A stretch of DNA of 64,000 nucleotides from Streptomyces sp. TG1A-8 (GTDB lineage Bacteria; Actinomycetota; Actinomycetes; Streptomycetales; Streptomycetaceae), in contig NZ_JASTLB010000001.1 in NCBI RefSeq assembly GCF_030499535.1, forward strand, positions 2,604,001 to 2,668,000. Direction: 5' to 3'. A model generated the notes under the pieces. That model was not told the DNA's origin. It was given only the letters and a program-made list of their open reading frames with translations, and ran no database searches. This document shows positions 7,913 to 16,503 of the stretch, piece after piece (the stretch's first letter is position 1; every line of letters starts with the position of its first letter). Both the position numbers and the translations under genes were made by a program.

Positions 7913-9264
7913 TTAGTACTCCAGCAGCGGTTCGTGGCCTGAGGTGCGTTTTCGGTAGTGGCAGCGGCGGGCGATGGCCTGGCGGTGTCTTCTCCAGGCG
8001 GACCAGTTCAGTGCGTGGGTGATGGGATCGCGGTCGGCTCGTGGGTGGGGCAGGAGAGTGTCCAGGAGCCGCCGGATCTCTGCCACGGTGAGCGGGACGG
8101 TGGCTGATCCGTTTCTGCAGCCCCCTTTGCCTCCCCGCCGGCCTGGGCTTGTGCTGCGAGTGCGGCCAAGACGGCGTGGGCGAGCATGGCCAGGGTGATG
8201 TGCCGATACCAGCCGACATAGCGGCGGACTTCGTACTCGTCCAGGCCGCACTCGTTCTTCGCGGCCTGGAAGCACTCCTCGATCGCCCAGCGGGAGCCGG
8301 CGATGCGGACCAGCTCGGCGATCTCGACACCCACGGGTGCGTAGGCCAGGTAGTAGGCCACATCTTCGGGGTCGGACAGGCTGCGGCGGGCCATCACCCA
8401 CCGGTGATGGGTCGGCGGATCCGGATCGAAGATGATGTTGGCGGGCAACTTGGCCCCGGCCCAGTCGTAGATCCGCGGGCCCTTCGCCCCATCACCGCAG
8501 GACAGCCGCTGCCAGGCATCATCGGGTGCTTCATCGATGAGATGGTCGATGCGCCAGATGCCGGCCAGGGACTTGATCTGCTGGGACTTGGGCACCGCCA
8601 CCACGTAGCCGACGCCCGTCTGCTCGAGCAGGCGGCGGAAGTGCCAGTCCTGCCCGTAGGCCTCATCCGCGGTCACCCACGACGCCGGCAGGCCGGCGGC
8701 CAGGCAGCGGCGGACGATGTCCCGGGCCAGTTCCCCCTTGGTCGCAAAGCCTCGCCCGTCGGGGATCTTGGCCGCCCGGCAGCGGTCACGGTCGGACGTC
8801 CAGGCTTTGGGCAGGTAGAGCTCCCGGTCCACCAAGGCCCGGCCTGAGCTGGTGGCGTAGGCGCCGAACACGCCGATCTGACAGTTGTCGATCTTTCCTG
8901 AGGTGCCGGTGTACTGCCGACTGACCCCGGCTGAGGTGGTGCCCTTCTTGATGAATCCCGTGTCGTCGATGATCAGCACACCGCCCGGTCCGAGCCGTTC
9001 GGCGACGTAGGCACGGACGTCGTCACGCAGGGCGTCCGCGTCCCAGACACTGCTGTTCAGCAGCCGCTGAAAGCCGTCCGGAGTGCGGTGACCTGCCCAT
9101 TCCGCAAGCTGCCAGCCGTTCTTGCGTGTCGCCCGCCCCAGCAGACCACGGACGTAGTCCCGCATCCGCCACCGCAGATCCGCCCGAGTGAACCTGCCCG
9201 CCACCCGAGCGAACACCAACTCCAACTCGCCGGCCCAGCAAGCGGCTTCACTCATCCCCTCCAT
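7913..9264 (-). CDS. IS701-family transposase, read through a probable -1 frameshift
   Basis: A DDE transposase. The first catalytic Asp region VLIIDDTGFIKKGTTSAGVS and the downstream GKIDNCQIGVF match IS701 proteins; ASWVTADEAYG holds the second Asp and GSRWAIEECFQAAK the Glu. In the starting frame the protein ends at 8008 (418 aa) with an unrelated tail. Family-like C-terminal sequence (TVPLTVAEIRRLLDTLLPHP, then HALNWSAWRRHRQAIARRCH) continues in the -1 frame to 7913, giving about 450 aa. The change point is A_AAG_GGG (8121-8128), a possible -1 slippery heptamer. The extended frame ends at a TAA formed by the target duplication. A one-base indel in the run of five G is the alternative. Confidence 0.8.
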
Positions 9265-9314
9265 ACCAGGACAACGACAACCACCAGCTCAGGACACGAA
9301 CCGCTGCTGGAGTA
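7917..9314 (-). mobile_element. IS701-family insertion sequence (1398 bp)
   Basis: Terminal inverted repeats of about 27 bases with one mismatch (TACTCCAGCAGCGGTTCGTG at the outer ends) define both termini. The flanking tetranucleotide TTAG (7913-7916 and 9315-9318) is a target duplication of the YTAG type typical of IS701. One transposase gene lies on the minus strand. The right copy of TTAG overlaps the first base of the adjacent IS5-like element, so this element inserted into that element's edge. Confidence 0.85.
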
Positions 9315-9317
9315 TTA

Positions 9318-10205
9318 GAACTCCTAACGAAATGATCTTCGAGGTGGTTGGATCACTACGGCAGCGATGATCTGGGGGTGCGAAGTGGCACGGCCGAAGC
9401 CGTGGGAAGTCGACGACGAGCTGTGGGCGGTGATCGAACCGCTGCTGCCCAAGGTCGAGCGTCGGGCCCGGCACCCAGGGCGCAAGCGGCATCCGGACCG
9501 GCTGGTGTTCCAGGGCATCCTGTTCGTCCTGCACACCGGGATCTCCTGGGAACACCTGCCGCAGGAACTCGGCTTCGGCTCGGGCATGACCTGCTGGCGA
9601 CGCCTGGCCGAGTGGACCGGGGCCGGCGTGTGGCCCCGACTGCACGAGGTCCTCCTTGCCAAGCTCCGCAGCGCGAACGCCCTGGACTTCTCCCGAGCGG
9701 CCGTCGACGGCTCCCACATCCGCGCGCTAAAGGGGGTCCCAAGACCGGACGAAGCCCTGTTGACCGGGGCAGAACCGGCAGCAAGCACCACCTGATCACC
9801 GACGCCACCGGCATCCCGCTCGCCGCCACGCTGACCGGCGGCAACCGCAACGACGTCACCCAGCTGATCCCTCTGCTGGAGGCGATACCGCCGGTGCGGG
9901 GCAAGCGAGGCCGGCCCCGACGCCGCCCGGACGTGGTGCTGGGCGACCGCGGCTACGACCACGACAAGTACCGCCGGCTCGTCCGGGACCTGGGCGTGAA
10001 GCCACTGATCGCCCGACGCGGCACCGAACACGGCTCCGGACTTGGCACCCAACGCTGGGTCGTGGAACGCGCATTCGCCCACCTGCACTGGTTCCGCCGT
10101 CTGCGGATCCGCTGGGAGATCCGCGACGACATCCACGAAGCCTTCCTCACCCTCGGATGCGCGCTCATCTGCTGGAGGCGCCTGACGTCATTGCGATAGG
10201 AGTTC
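9318..10205 (+). mobile_element. IS5-family insertion sequence (888 bp)
   Basis: The ends are imperfect inverted repeats (GAACTCCTAACGAAATGA at the left; the reverse complement of the right end is GAACTCCTATCGCAATGA, two mismatches). Direct TTA triplets flank them (9315-9317 and 10206-10208). It encodes one frameshifted DDE transposase. It was present before the IS701-like element, which landed on its left edge. Confidence 0.8.
9367..10199 (+). CDS. IS5-family transposase, two frames joined by -1 frameshift
   Basis: The first frame (9367-9795) gives the N-terminal DNA-binding part (DDELWAVIEPLLPK, GRKRHPDRLVFQGILFVLHT, GISWEHLPQELGFGSGMTC) and the first catalytic Asp in AAVDGSHIRALKG. The -1 frame carries the remainder to 10199: TGSKHHLITDATGIPLAATL, DVVLGDRGYDHDKYR with the second Asp, and RWVVERAFAHLHWFRRLRIR with the Glu. 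The switch occurs at A_AAG_GGG, 9729-9735. Two-frame transposases of this group (IS427-like) are normally made by -1 frameshifting, so this copy may be functional. Confidence 0.8.
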
Positions 10206-10496
10206 TTACGCAAGTACGCGATTGCGTCCAGCGGCGAAGCCGTAAGCCTGTGCAGCGGCGAAGAGCAAGTACGTCAAGCCGAAAAGAAGCCCAACCAGGA
10301 AGCGGCCTATCGGCCGTTCTTCACGTAGACGACTTACGAGGCTCGACTTGCGTACTTGCTCTTGCCGCTGCCTCCTCGGGGCCGCGGATGCGGCCCACTC
10401 GTCAGGAGTCGGTGAGGCTCACGTCCAGTTTCTGACGCCGTTGCTCCCTACCCATGCCCTTCCGCCGTTGCCCTTCACCGCCGTAGGGATGGGGCC
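10206..10496. repeat. Repeat-rich intergenic region, right part
   Basis: Direct copies of CAGCGGCGAAG occur at 10229-10239 and 10253-10263. The longer unit 10253-10277 is inverted at 10347-10370 (24 of 26 bases, two single-base indels). Between these arms is a GCGGCC-TAT-CGGCCG-like hairpin near 10302-10316. AGACGACTTACG at 10326-10337 repeats the sequence into which the IS5-like element inserted. With the palindrome at 7761 this forms one non-coding region of about 530 bp before the insertion sequences arrived. No gene is seen. An origin or a multi-site operator are the leading possibilities. Confidence 0.45.
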
Positions 10497-12491
10497 TCAC
10501 GAAGTGGCGGCAGCTCCGATCGTTCCGCTGTCCCCCGCCCTGGCCGCGGGCACCGTACCGTCGCCCACCAGATCCATAACCGCGTCAGTGTGTTCCCTGA
10601 TCAGATAGTCCATGGCGTGCTCGGTCGACGACTGATACTCAAGCTGCTCGCTGTAGAAGCGGAGCCGCTCCTGGGCGTCCTCGATGATCTCGCCCCAGGT
10701 TCGTACCCAGATCCGGTACGTGGGCTGGTTGACAGCACATCCAGGCATCCGGTCCTGCTGGTGGGCGAGTTGGCGAAGACCGTCGTCCATGGCATTGCCC
10801 ACAAGCCAGAAGTCCCAGGTCACCTTGGGGTCCCGGAACCTGTCGTCGTTCATGACCGCTTGTGCATAGCTGTTGATCTGCGTGAACTCGGACATGCCGA
10901 GTGTGACATTCGACCTCTTGAGTTCGATCACGAGGTGGTGACGCTCCCCTTTCCGCTGCCGGGCAGCACGGGACAGCATCAGGTCGACGATCCCCCGACG
11001 CCCGTCCTCCCTCAGAACGGGAGCCGGTGCAGGTGTGTCCCGATCGAGAAGACGACAGTGCTGTCTCAGCACCTCGTTCAAACTGCGGTCGCTGACGTGC
11101 AGCCCATACTCCTCACCGAAGATCCAGCACTCGTTTTCCAGGATCCGGTGCAACTCCGTGCGCTCCTTGACCCGTCCCTTGGCCACGGGATCGAAAACGA
11201 GGTGCTCCAGAGCCGACAAGGAGTCGAGGCGTCCGGTCGTCGCGGTCGATGCCTTGATCAAGGCCGATAGCGGGGTACGGTCCAGCAGACGGCTCAGCTC
11301 CGCCTGCTCCTGCTTGGAGAGCGCGAAGAGCTCCTCGGCGATACGGAGCACTTCGCCCGGCTCGTGGGTCAGGACGGAACGCAGAAGCGCGAAGGACACC
11401 TTCTGCGCCCTCTTGCTCGCCGGCAAGTGCCGGACGACCGCGGTCGCCACGGCGTCGAAGGTCTCGCGCTCCGCGCGCTCCTGGTCGTTGCCGGGCTCGC
11501 CTGTATACGGGTAGAAGCCCTCCGCACGCCACGAGTCAACGAGCTCACGACGGCGCTCGTCGGCGCGGGAACGGAAGTGCTCACGCATGCGCTCCCGGGC
11601 TTCGGCCAATACCTCGGCAGCGGGCCCCTCCGGCATCCAATCTGCGAAGGCGAGGTCACCGACCGAATCGTCCTCGAACCCAGACCAAGACAGGTACGCC
11701 GTGAAGTGGAAGCCCGGAGCCTGGATCTCCGGCTTCAGCTGCGCCAAGGACATACCTCGGCCGTCGCAGAGGAACAGAGCCCGGGAGTACGGACGCGACC
11801 ATTCGATGATCTTCAGCTGCGCCGCCGGGTGAGAACTGCCCGGCGGAGACGCCACCTCGTACGTATCGACGTGAACCTGTTCCGACGCCGGATCCAGCCG
11901 CGTCCCGTCGTAGGTGATGCAGATGTCCGGGTACGCCTCCAGATGGAGCGCGAAGGCAGCAGTGAGCGCGGTACGGGCGGCGTCCTCGGTCAGCTTCTGT
12001 AGGTCCTCCCCTCCGAACGCCTCGAAGATCGTCCCCGTCGCATCAGCCGTCGGCTCGGGATCGCTGACGTCGAACTCGTCCATGGAGTCGCGATCGGACT
12101 CGATGACCACGCGCCGGCGGATCCCCTGCATCCCGCTCACGCTGGTCCAGCGAACCTCGCTACCGAGCGCGAAGGCCCTGACTCGGCCCCGCCCGTTCTT
12201 CCCGTGCAGCACGCGCTTCTTGACCTCGCTGACCTGCGTGCGCTTCTTCCAGGACGTACCGATCTGCTCGAAGTAGTCGCTGCACTTCTCCGCCGCGATA
12301 CCAGTGCCGTCATCGATCACGGCGACCCGGTCGACTCCACCGAAGTCGTTGCGCTCAAGCACAACGGTGACAGTCTCGGCGTCCGCGTCGAGAGAATTCC
12401 AGATCAGTTCCTCGACGGCTCCCACGGGATGACGCAGGCGTGCCAGCTCCTCGACGTGCCCCCGCCCTACGGTCAACCGAAGCTTCGCCAT
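10497..12491 (-). CDS. GHKL ATPase fused to a Shedu-like PD-(D/E)XK nuclease domain
   Basis: A 664-residue two-domain protein. The N-terminal GHKL (gyrase/Hsp90/MutL) ATPase has Glu28-x3-Asn32 in VEELIWNSLDADAET, the DDGTGI loop at 60-65 and GKNGRGRVRAFALG at 97-110. Residues about 230-440 hold a middle region with helices. The C-terminal domain (about 446-600) resembles the Shedu/DUF4263 nuclease: LHRILENECWIFGEEYG, then IVDLMLS (Asp503), LVIELKRS (Glu523, Lys525) and FTQINSYAQ (Gln539, Tyr542), a complete PD-(D/E)XK core. ATG 12491 is preferred because GGAAGG precedes it; an in-frame ATG at 12566 would add 25 residues. It is the last gene of the hsd operon. By analogy with Shedu and GHKL-containing defence proteins, nucleotide-gated DNA cleavage in phage defence is inferred. 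Confidence 0.75.
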   Translation of the reverse strand: MAKLRLTVGRGHVEELARLRHPVGAVEELIWNSLDADAETVTVVLERNDFGGVDRVAVIDDGTGIAAEKCSDYFEQIGTSWKKRTQVSEVKKRVLHGKNGRGRVRAFALGSEVRWTSVSGMQGIRRRVVIESDRDSMDEFDVSDPEPTADATGTIFEAFGGEDLQKLTEDAARTALTAAFALHLEAYPDICITYDGTRLDPASEQVHVDTYEVASPPGSSHPAAQLKIIEWSRPYSRALFLCDGRGMSLAQLKPEIQAPGFHFTAYLSWSGFEDDSVGDLAFADWMPEGPAAEVLAEARERMREHFRSRADERRRELVDSWRAEGFYPYTGEPGNDQERAERETFDAVATAVVRHLPASKRAQKVSFALLRSVLTHEPGEVLRIAEELFALSKQEQAELSRLLDRTPLSALIKASTATTGRLDSLSALEHLVFDPVAKGRVKERTELHRILENECWIFGEEYGLHVSDRSLNEVLRQHCRLLDRDTPAPAPVLREDGRRGIVDLMLSRAARQRKGERHHLVIELKRSNVTLGMSEFTQINSYAQAVMNDDRFRDPKVTWDFWLVGNAMDDGLRQLAHQQDRMPGCAVNQPTYRIWVRTWGEIIEDAQERLRFYSEQLEYQSSTEHAMDYLIREHTDAVMDLVGDGTVPAARAGDSGTIGAAATS

Positions 12492-12578
12492 GGGGTCAGC
12501 ACCTTCCGCGTCATCGTCATCTGATGGGACCGAGGGGGAAGCGAGACCCCCCTCTTTAACTCGCATACCTGATAAACG

Positions 12579-12695
12579 TCACTCGATATTTTCGAGCAAC
12601 GGAAGTGCGTCCACGATCTCTCCGGGCTTCAGGGCAGACATGAGGCTGTTGTCGTGGAGCAAGCTCCGTCCGGACACAAGCAGTCCTCGCTGCAC
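12579..12695 (-). CDS. Possible small ORF between peptidase and GHKL-nuclease genes
   Basis: A 38-codon frame begins at GTG 12695, directly after and in the same frame as the TGA of the peptidase gene. It ends at 12579 with LKPGEIVDALPLLENIE. The peptide has a plausible amphipathic helix but no family match, and could equally be readthrough sequence or untranslated spacer. Being in phase with the preceding gene is its only notable property. Confidence 0.2.
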   Translation of the reverse strand: MQRGLLVSGRSLLHDNSLMSALKPGEIVDALPLLENIE

Positions 12696-13424
12696 TCAAC
12701 GCCCTGTCCATAGCTCGTCAGAGAGCGGTGCGGCATTCAGGCGATCGCGGCGACTACGCCAGTCCGGCAGGAAGCCGTCCATCAGCCGGGCGAAGCGCTG
12801 GCCGTGTCCCCGTTCGAGATAGTGGACCATCTCGTGAACGACGACGTACTCAAGGCACTCTGGATGCTTCTTGGCCAGTTCGGAGTTGAACCACAGGCGG
12901 CGGGTCTCCCGGTTGCAGGAGCCCCACTTGGTCTTCATCCGGCGGATACCCCACCACGGCACGGAAACCTTTAGCTTGGTCTCCCAGCGCTCGATGAGCG
13001 CTGGGATCGCCTGACGGAGTTGCTCACGACACCACCGGTCGAGCAGGTCACGACGGCGCTCCTCACTCGTCCCGCTCGGCACGTAGAGCACCATTCGGTC
13101 GCCGTCGATTTCTACATGCGGGCGTCCCGGCCGCTCGATGACCTTCAGGCGTCGTCGCACACCCCACACGTAGTGGGATTCTCCGCTGACCATCTCGCGC
13201 ACCGACTGACGCTCAGCCGAGCGCATTTGATCCTGCTGACGCTTGATCCACGGCAACCGCTGGATGACGGCCAGGCGGACCTGATCGTCATCCAGTTGCT
13301 GAGGAGCGGCCACCCGAACGCGCCCAATGGGTGGGTAGACGCCGATGTGCAGGTTCTTGATGTCCTTGTAGACCACGTGGACGTCAATGCCCCGGACCGC
13401 GAGATGGGCGCTAGTGGTACTCAT
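12696..13424 (-). CDS. YgjP/M48-like zinc metallopeptidase (DUF45)
   Basis: A 242-residue protein of the YgjP (SprT/WLM-like) metallopeptidase family. The zinc motif is HEMVH at 197-201 in VVVHEMVHYLERGHGQRF, with His207 as probable third ligand, and the conserved MKTKWGSCNRETRRLWFN segment precedes it. Genes of this family are often found directly beside hsdR in type I restriction loci, where their role is not established; regulated proteolysis of the restriction complex or of damaged nucleoprotein is speculative. It overlaps the hsdR stop by 14 nt, so it is translated from the same operon. Confidence 0.88.
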   Translation of the reverse strand: MSTTSAHLAVRGIDVHVVYKDIKNLHIGVYPPIGRVRVAAPQQLDDDQVRLAVIQRLPWIKRQQDQMRSAERQSVREMVSGESHYVWGVRRRLKVIERPGRPHVEIDGDRMVLYVPSGTSEERRRDLLDRWCREQLRQAIPALIERWETKLKVSVPWWGIRRMKTKWGSCNRETRRLWFNSELAKKHPECLEYVVVHEMVHYLERGHGQRFARLMDGFLPDWRSRRDRLNAAPLSDELWTGR

Positions 13425-16400
13425 GCCTTGCCTTCACCAGTTCAAGGAGCTCATCAAGCCGGTCGAAATCGTCAGGCAGCGCTCGCTTCAGCGCGTTCCG
13501 AACCTTCCGCTCCCTTAACGGGTTACCCACCCATGCATGCGGCTTGGAGTGAAGCACTGCGGTGTCGACCTCGACAGCCAGTCGCTCATCAGGGAGGAAG
13601 AAGTCGACCAGAGCCCGCTTCGCCCCGTTATTGGCCCAGGCGGGATACTTGTGCGGGTCGTCGGACTCTCCTCTGCCGAGTTGCGCGGCAGTCTCCAGCA
13701 GTTTGGCGAGGTAGTCCTGGTACTCGATCGCTCCTCGGCGCCGCTCTTCGATTATGGCGTCGAGCAGCTCCGACATCTTGTCGAAGTACTTCGGGTTCGT
13801 CGCATGCTCTTCGATAATCAGCTTGCGCATGTTGTTGGCGACCGTCTCGGCGACGGCCTCAGGGCTGTTCCTGATTCCCTTTGGCAGCTTGTCGAGGGCC
13901 CCGCCGCCCAGTTCGACGATGAGTTGAACGAGGCCGGTGTCCTCGAAGTCGGACACAGTCTCGGACGCGTCCGCCTGGATGTAAGTGTCCAGCAGGAACC
14001 GCATTCCGGCCTCGTACTGCTTGAAGTCGACGTCCTCACCGGCTCCGAGCTTCACCTCGTCGCGGACATCCGTGTAGTGCCGGATTTCAGCACGGATTTC
14101 CTCGGCCTCCTGGCTGGTGTATCCGGCGGCCTCCATGTCGTTGGCCAGGTTAGCGAAAGCCCGCGTAACCGCGGCAACGGCCTTGTAGAGCTCGACACGC
14201 TTGGGCTCGTTGGCTTTGAGCTGCTCGGCGTTGCCGGGATCAGCCGCACAGAAGTACTGCTGGTACTGGAGCGTGTTCCGGGGCTGCGCAACCACCTCGC
14301 AGAGCGCGCGGATTCGTTCCAGCGCTTCGTCGAGAGCCTCTCGCCCCTTCTCGATCCGGTCAGTCAGCAGGCCCTCAATGTCCTGTGGTTCGTACCCGTC
14401 GAGTGCCCCGGACGTGTAGTCGGTGATGGCGTCCTGTAGGGAGTTGAACAGGTCGCGGTAGTCGACGATGCAGCCGAACTCCTTGTCGTCTCCGTCGAGT
14501 CGGTTGACCCGGCAGATCGCCTGGAACAGGCCGTGATCGCTCATCTTCTTGTCGATGTAGAGGTACGTGGCGCTTGGCGCATCGAACCCGGTCAGGAGCT
14601 TGTCGACCACGATGAGCAGGCGCATCCGACCGGGCTCCTCGACAAACTGCCGCTTGACCTCTTTCTCGAACTGGTCGACCTTCGTCATGGCGGCGTCTTC
14701 GGGCTCGCCAAAGTGGTCGGCAAGCATCCTTCGATAGATGTCGTACTGACGCAGTTTCTCCGTCTGGCCTGCGCCGGAGTCCTCCTTGGAAATATCTCCT
14801 GGACTCGGGGCGTAGCTGGTGACGATGGCGCACTTCCCTCGGAAGCCCGCGTTGCAGAACAGCTCGTAGAACTTGCATGCCTGGTAGATGCTCTCGCCCA
14901 CGAGCATGGCGTTACCGCGCCCGTCCATCAGGCGGGGCTTGGTCTCCATGTCGAGCAGGATGTCCTGCACGATCTGCTTCGCCCGGGGTTCGGAGGAGAC
15001 GACCTTCTGCATCGTGCCCCAGCGCTTCTTCAACTCCGCCTTGGACAGATCGGTCATGCCGCGGGTCTTGGCCTCGAACCACTTGTCCACCTGCGCCGGC
15101 GATGTCAGGTGCTGGTCGATGGAGCGGGCCTCGTAGCAAAGGTCGAGCACGACGCCGTCCTCGACGGCCTCGTCGAACTTGTAGGTGTGGATAAACGACC
15201 CAAACTTCTCCATGCTGGTGGCCTTGTCCGCCTTGAGCAGCGGCGTCCCCGTGAACCCGATGAACATGGCGCCCGGCAACAGGTCCTTCATCGCGTCGTG
15301 CATCATGCCGGACTGGGTGCGGTGGGCCTCGTCGACGAAGACGAAGAGGTTGCCCTTGGCCTTGAAGCCCTTAGGGATCCTGGCCTTGAGCTCCTTGATG
15401 AACTCGTTGTCGGCCTTCGATCCGTCCTTACCATCCGCCGAGCTACCGAACTTGTGCACGAGGGAGCAGATGAGCCACTCGGCAGACTTGTTCAGAGTGT
15501 CCAGGAGGTCCACGCCACTACTGGTGCGATAGATCTGCTCGTTGACGCCGTTGAAGACCTTCTCGATCTGCTCGTCCAGCTCGGTGCGATCGGTGATCAG
15601 CAGGACTCGGGAGTCGTTTTGGTGCTCCCGGATCCACTTCGCCAGCCACACCATCGTGAGCGATTTCCCCGACCCCTGGGTGTGCCAGATGATGCCGCCC
15701 TCACGACGGCCAATACGTTCCTGCGCAGCCTTGACGCCGAAGTATTGGTTGTGACGGCACGCCTTACGGACACCGGAGTCGAAGACGGTGAAGTCATGGA
15801 TCAGTTCAAGCAGCCGCTCCTTATCGCACATCTGAAGCAGAGCCCGGTCCAGCGGCTCCTCAACGTCGGAGGGCTCCTTCCACTGCAACCAGTACTTCTC
15901 AGGCGTATCGATGACGCCGTAGCGCAGGCCCTCCACGTCGTTGCCGGCGAGCACGAGCTGGACGGTGGAAAAGAACGACCGGATGAATTCAGGCTTCTGA
16001 TTCCCGATGGTCTGTCGGATGCCCTCGCTCACGGCGACCCGGGAGCGCTTGAGTTCCAAGGTCACCAGAGCTAAGCCGTTGACGTAGAGCACGATATCGG
16101 GCCGCTTCGTCTGCTTCCCAACAATCGTCACCTCCTCCACGACGACGAAGTCATTGGTCTGCGGGTCGTTCCAGTCGATGAGCCAGACCGTCTCATACTG
16201 CTCGCCAGCGCCCGGCTTGACCTTCACCCCGTAACGCAGCAGCTCGTAGACATCACGGTTGGCCTCATACAGGTTGCGCCCACCACCGAGCGCCGCGGCC
16301 TTCTTTAGCCGCTCGATCGCTTTGCCGACGAGGACGCCGTCGTAACCGCGGGCGCGCAAGTTCGCATCCAGCAGCTCCACCTCAATGTGCGAGTTGCCGT

Positions 16401-16503
16401 CTCGGCACTCCCAACTGCCCTGGTAGCGATAATCCAACCGCTTCTCGAACAGTCGCACGACCCGGTTCTGCGCCTCACGCTCGACCTGTCCGACGTCGCT
16501 CAT
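13411..16503 (-). CDS. hsdR: Type I restriction enzyme R subunit
   Basis: A 1030-residue motor and nuclease subunit. The N-terminal PD-(D/E)XK nuclease core is RPDIVLYVNGLALVTLELKR (Asp136, Glu150, Lys152). Helicase motor motifs follow: Walker A QGSGKS near 276-281, DEAH 391-394 in VFVDEAHRTQSG, and FIGFTGTPLL. The C-terminal part is the helical subunit-interaction region. In the HsdR2M2S complex it translocates DNA and cleaves unmodified molecules. ATG 16503 overlaps the hsdS stop (ATGA), showing translational coupling. Length and all motifs are normal, so the enzyme looks intact. Confidence 0.96.
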   Translation of the reverse strand: MSDVGQVEREAQNRVVRLFEKRLDYRYQGSWECRDGNSHIEVELLDANLRARGYDGVLVGKAIERLKKAAALGGGRNLYEANRDVYELLRYGVKVKPGAGEQYETVWLIDWNDPQTNDFVVVEEVTIVGKQTKRPDIVLYVNGLALVTLELKRSRVAVSEGIRQTIGNQKPEFIRSFFSTVQLVLAGNDVEGLRYGVIDTPEKYWLQWKEPSDVEEPLDRALLQMCDKERLLELIHDFTVFDSGVRKACRHNQYFGVKAAQERIGRREGGIIWHTQGSGKSLTMVWLAKWIREHQNDSRVLLITDRTELDEQIEKVFNGVNEQIYRTSSGVDLLDTLNKSAEWLICSLVHKFGSSADGKDGSKADNEFIKELKARIPKGFKAKGNLFVFVDEAHRTQSGMMHDAMKDLLPGAMFIGFTGTPLLKADKATSMEKFGSFIHTYKFDEAVEDGVVLDLCYEARSIDQHLTSPAQVDKWFEAKTRGMTDLSKAELKKRWGTMQKVVSSEPRAKQIVQDILLDMETKPRLMDGRGNAMLVGESIYQACKFYELFCNAGFRGKCAIVTSYAPSPGDISKEDSGAGQTEKLRQYDIYRRMLADHFGEPEDAAMTKVDQFEKEVKRQFVEEPGRMRLLIVVDKLLTGFDAPSATYLYIDKKMSDHGLFQAICRVNRLDGDDKEFGCIVDYRDLFNSLQDAITDYTSGALDGYEPQDIEGLLTDRIEKGREALDEALERIRALCEVVAQPRNTLQYQQYFCAADPGNAEQLKANEPKRVELYKAVAAVTRAFANLANDMEAAGYTSQEAEEIRAEIRHYTDVRDEVKLGAGEDVDFKQYEAGMRFLLDTYIQADASETVSDFEDTGLVQLIVELGGGALDKLPKGIRNSPEAVAETVANNMRKLIIEEHATNPKYFDKMSELLDAIIEERRRGAIEYQDYLAKLLETAAQLGRGESDDPHKYPAWANNGAKRALVDFFLPDERLAVEVDTAVLHSKPHAWVGNPLRERKVRNALKRALPDDFDRLDELLELVKARHEYH

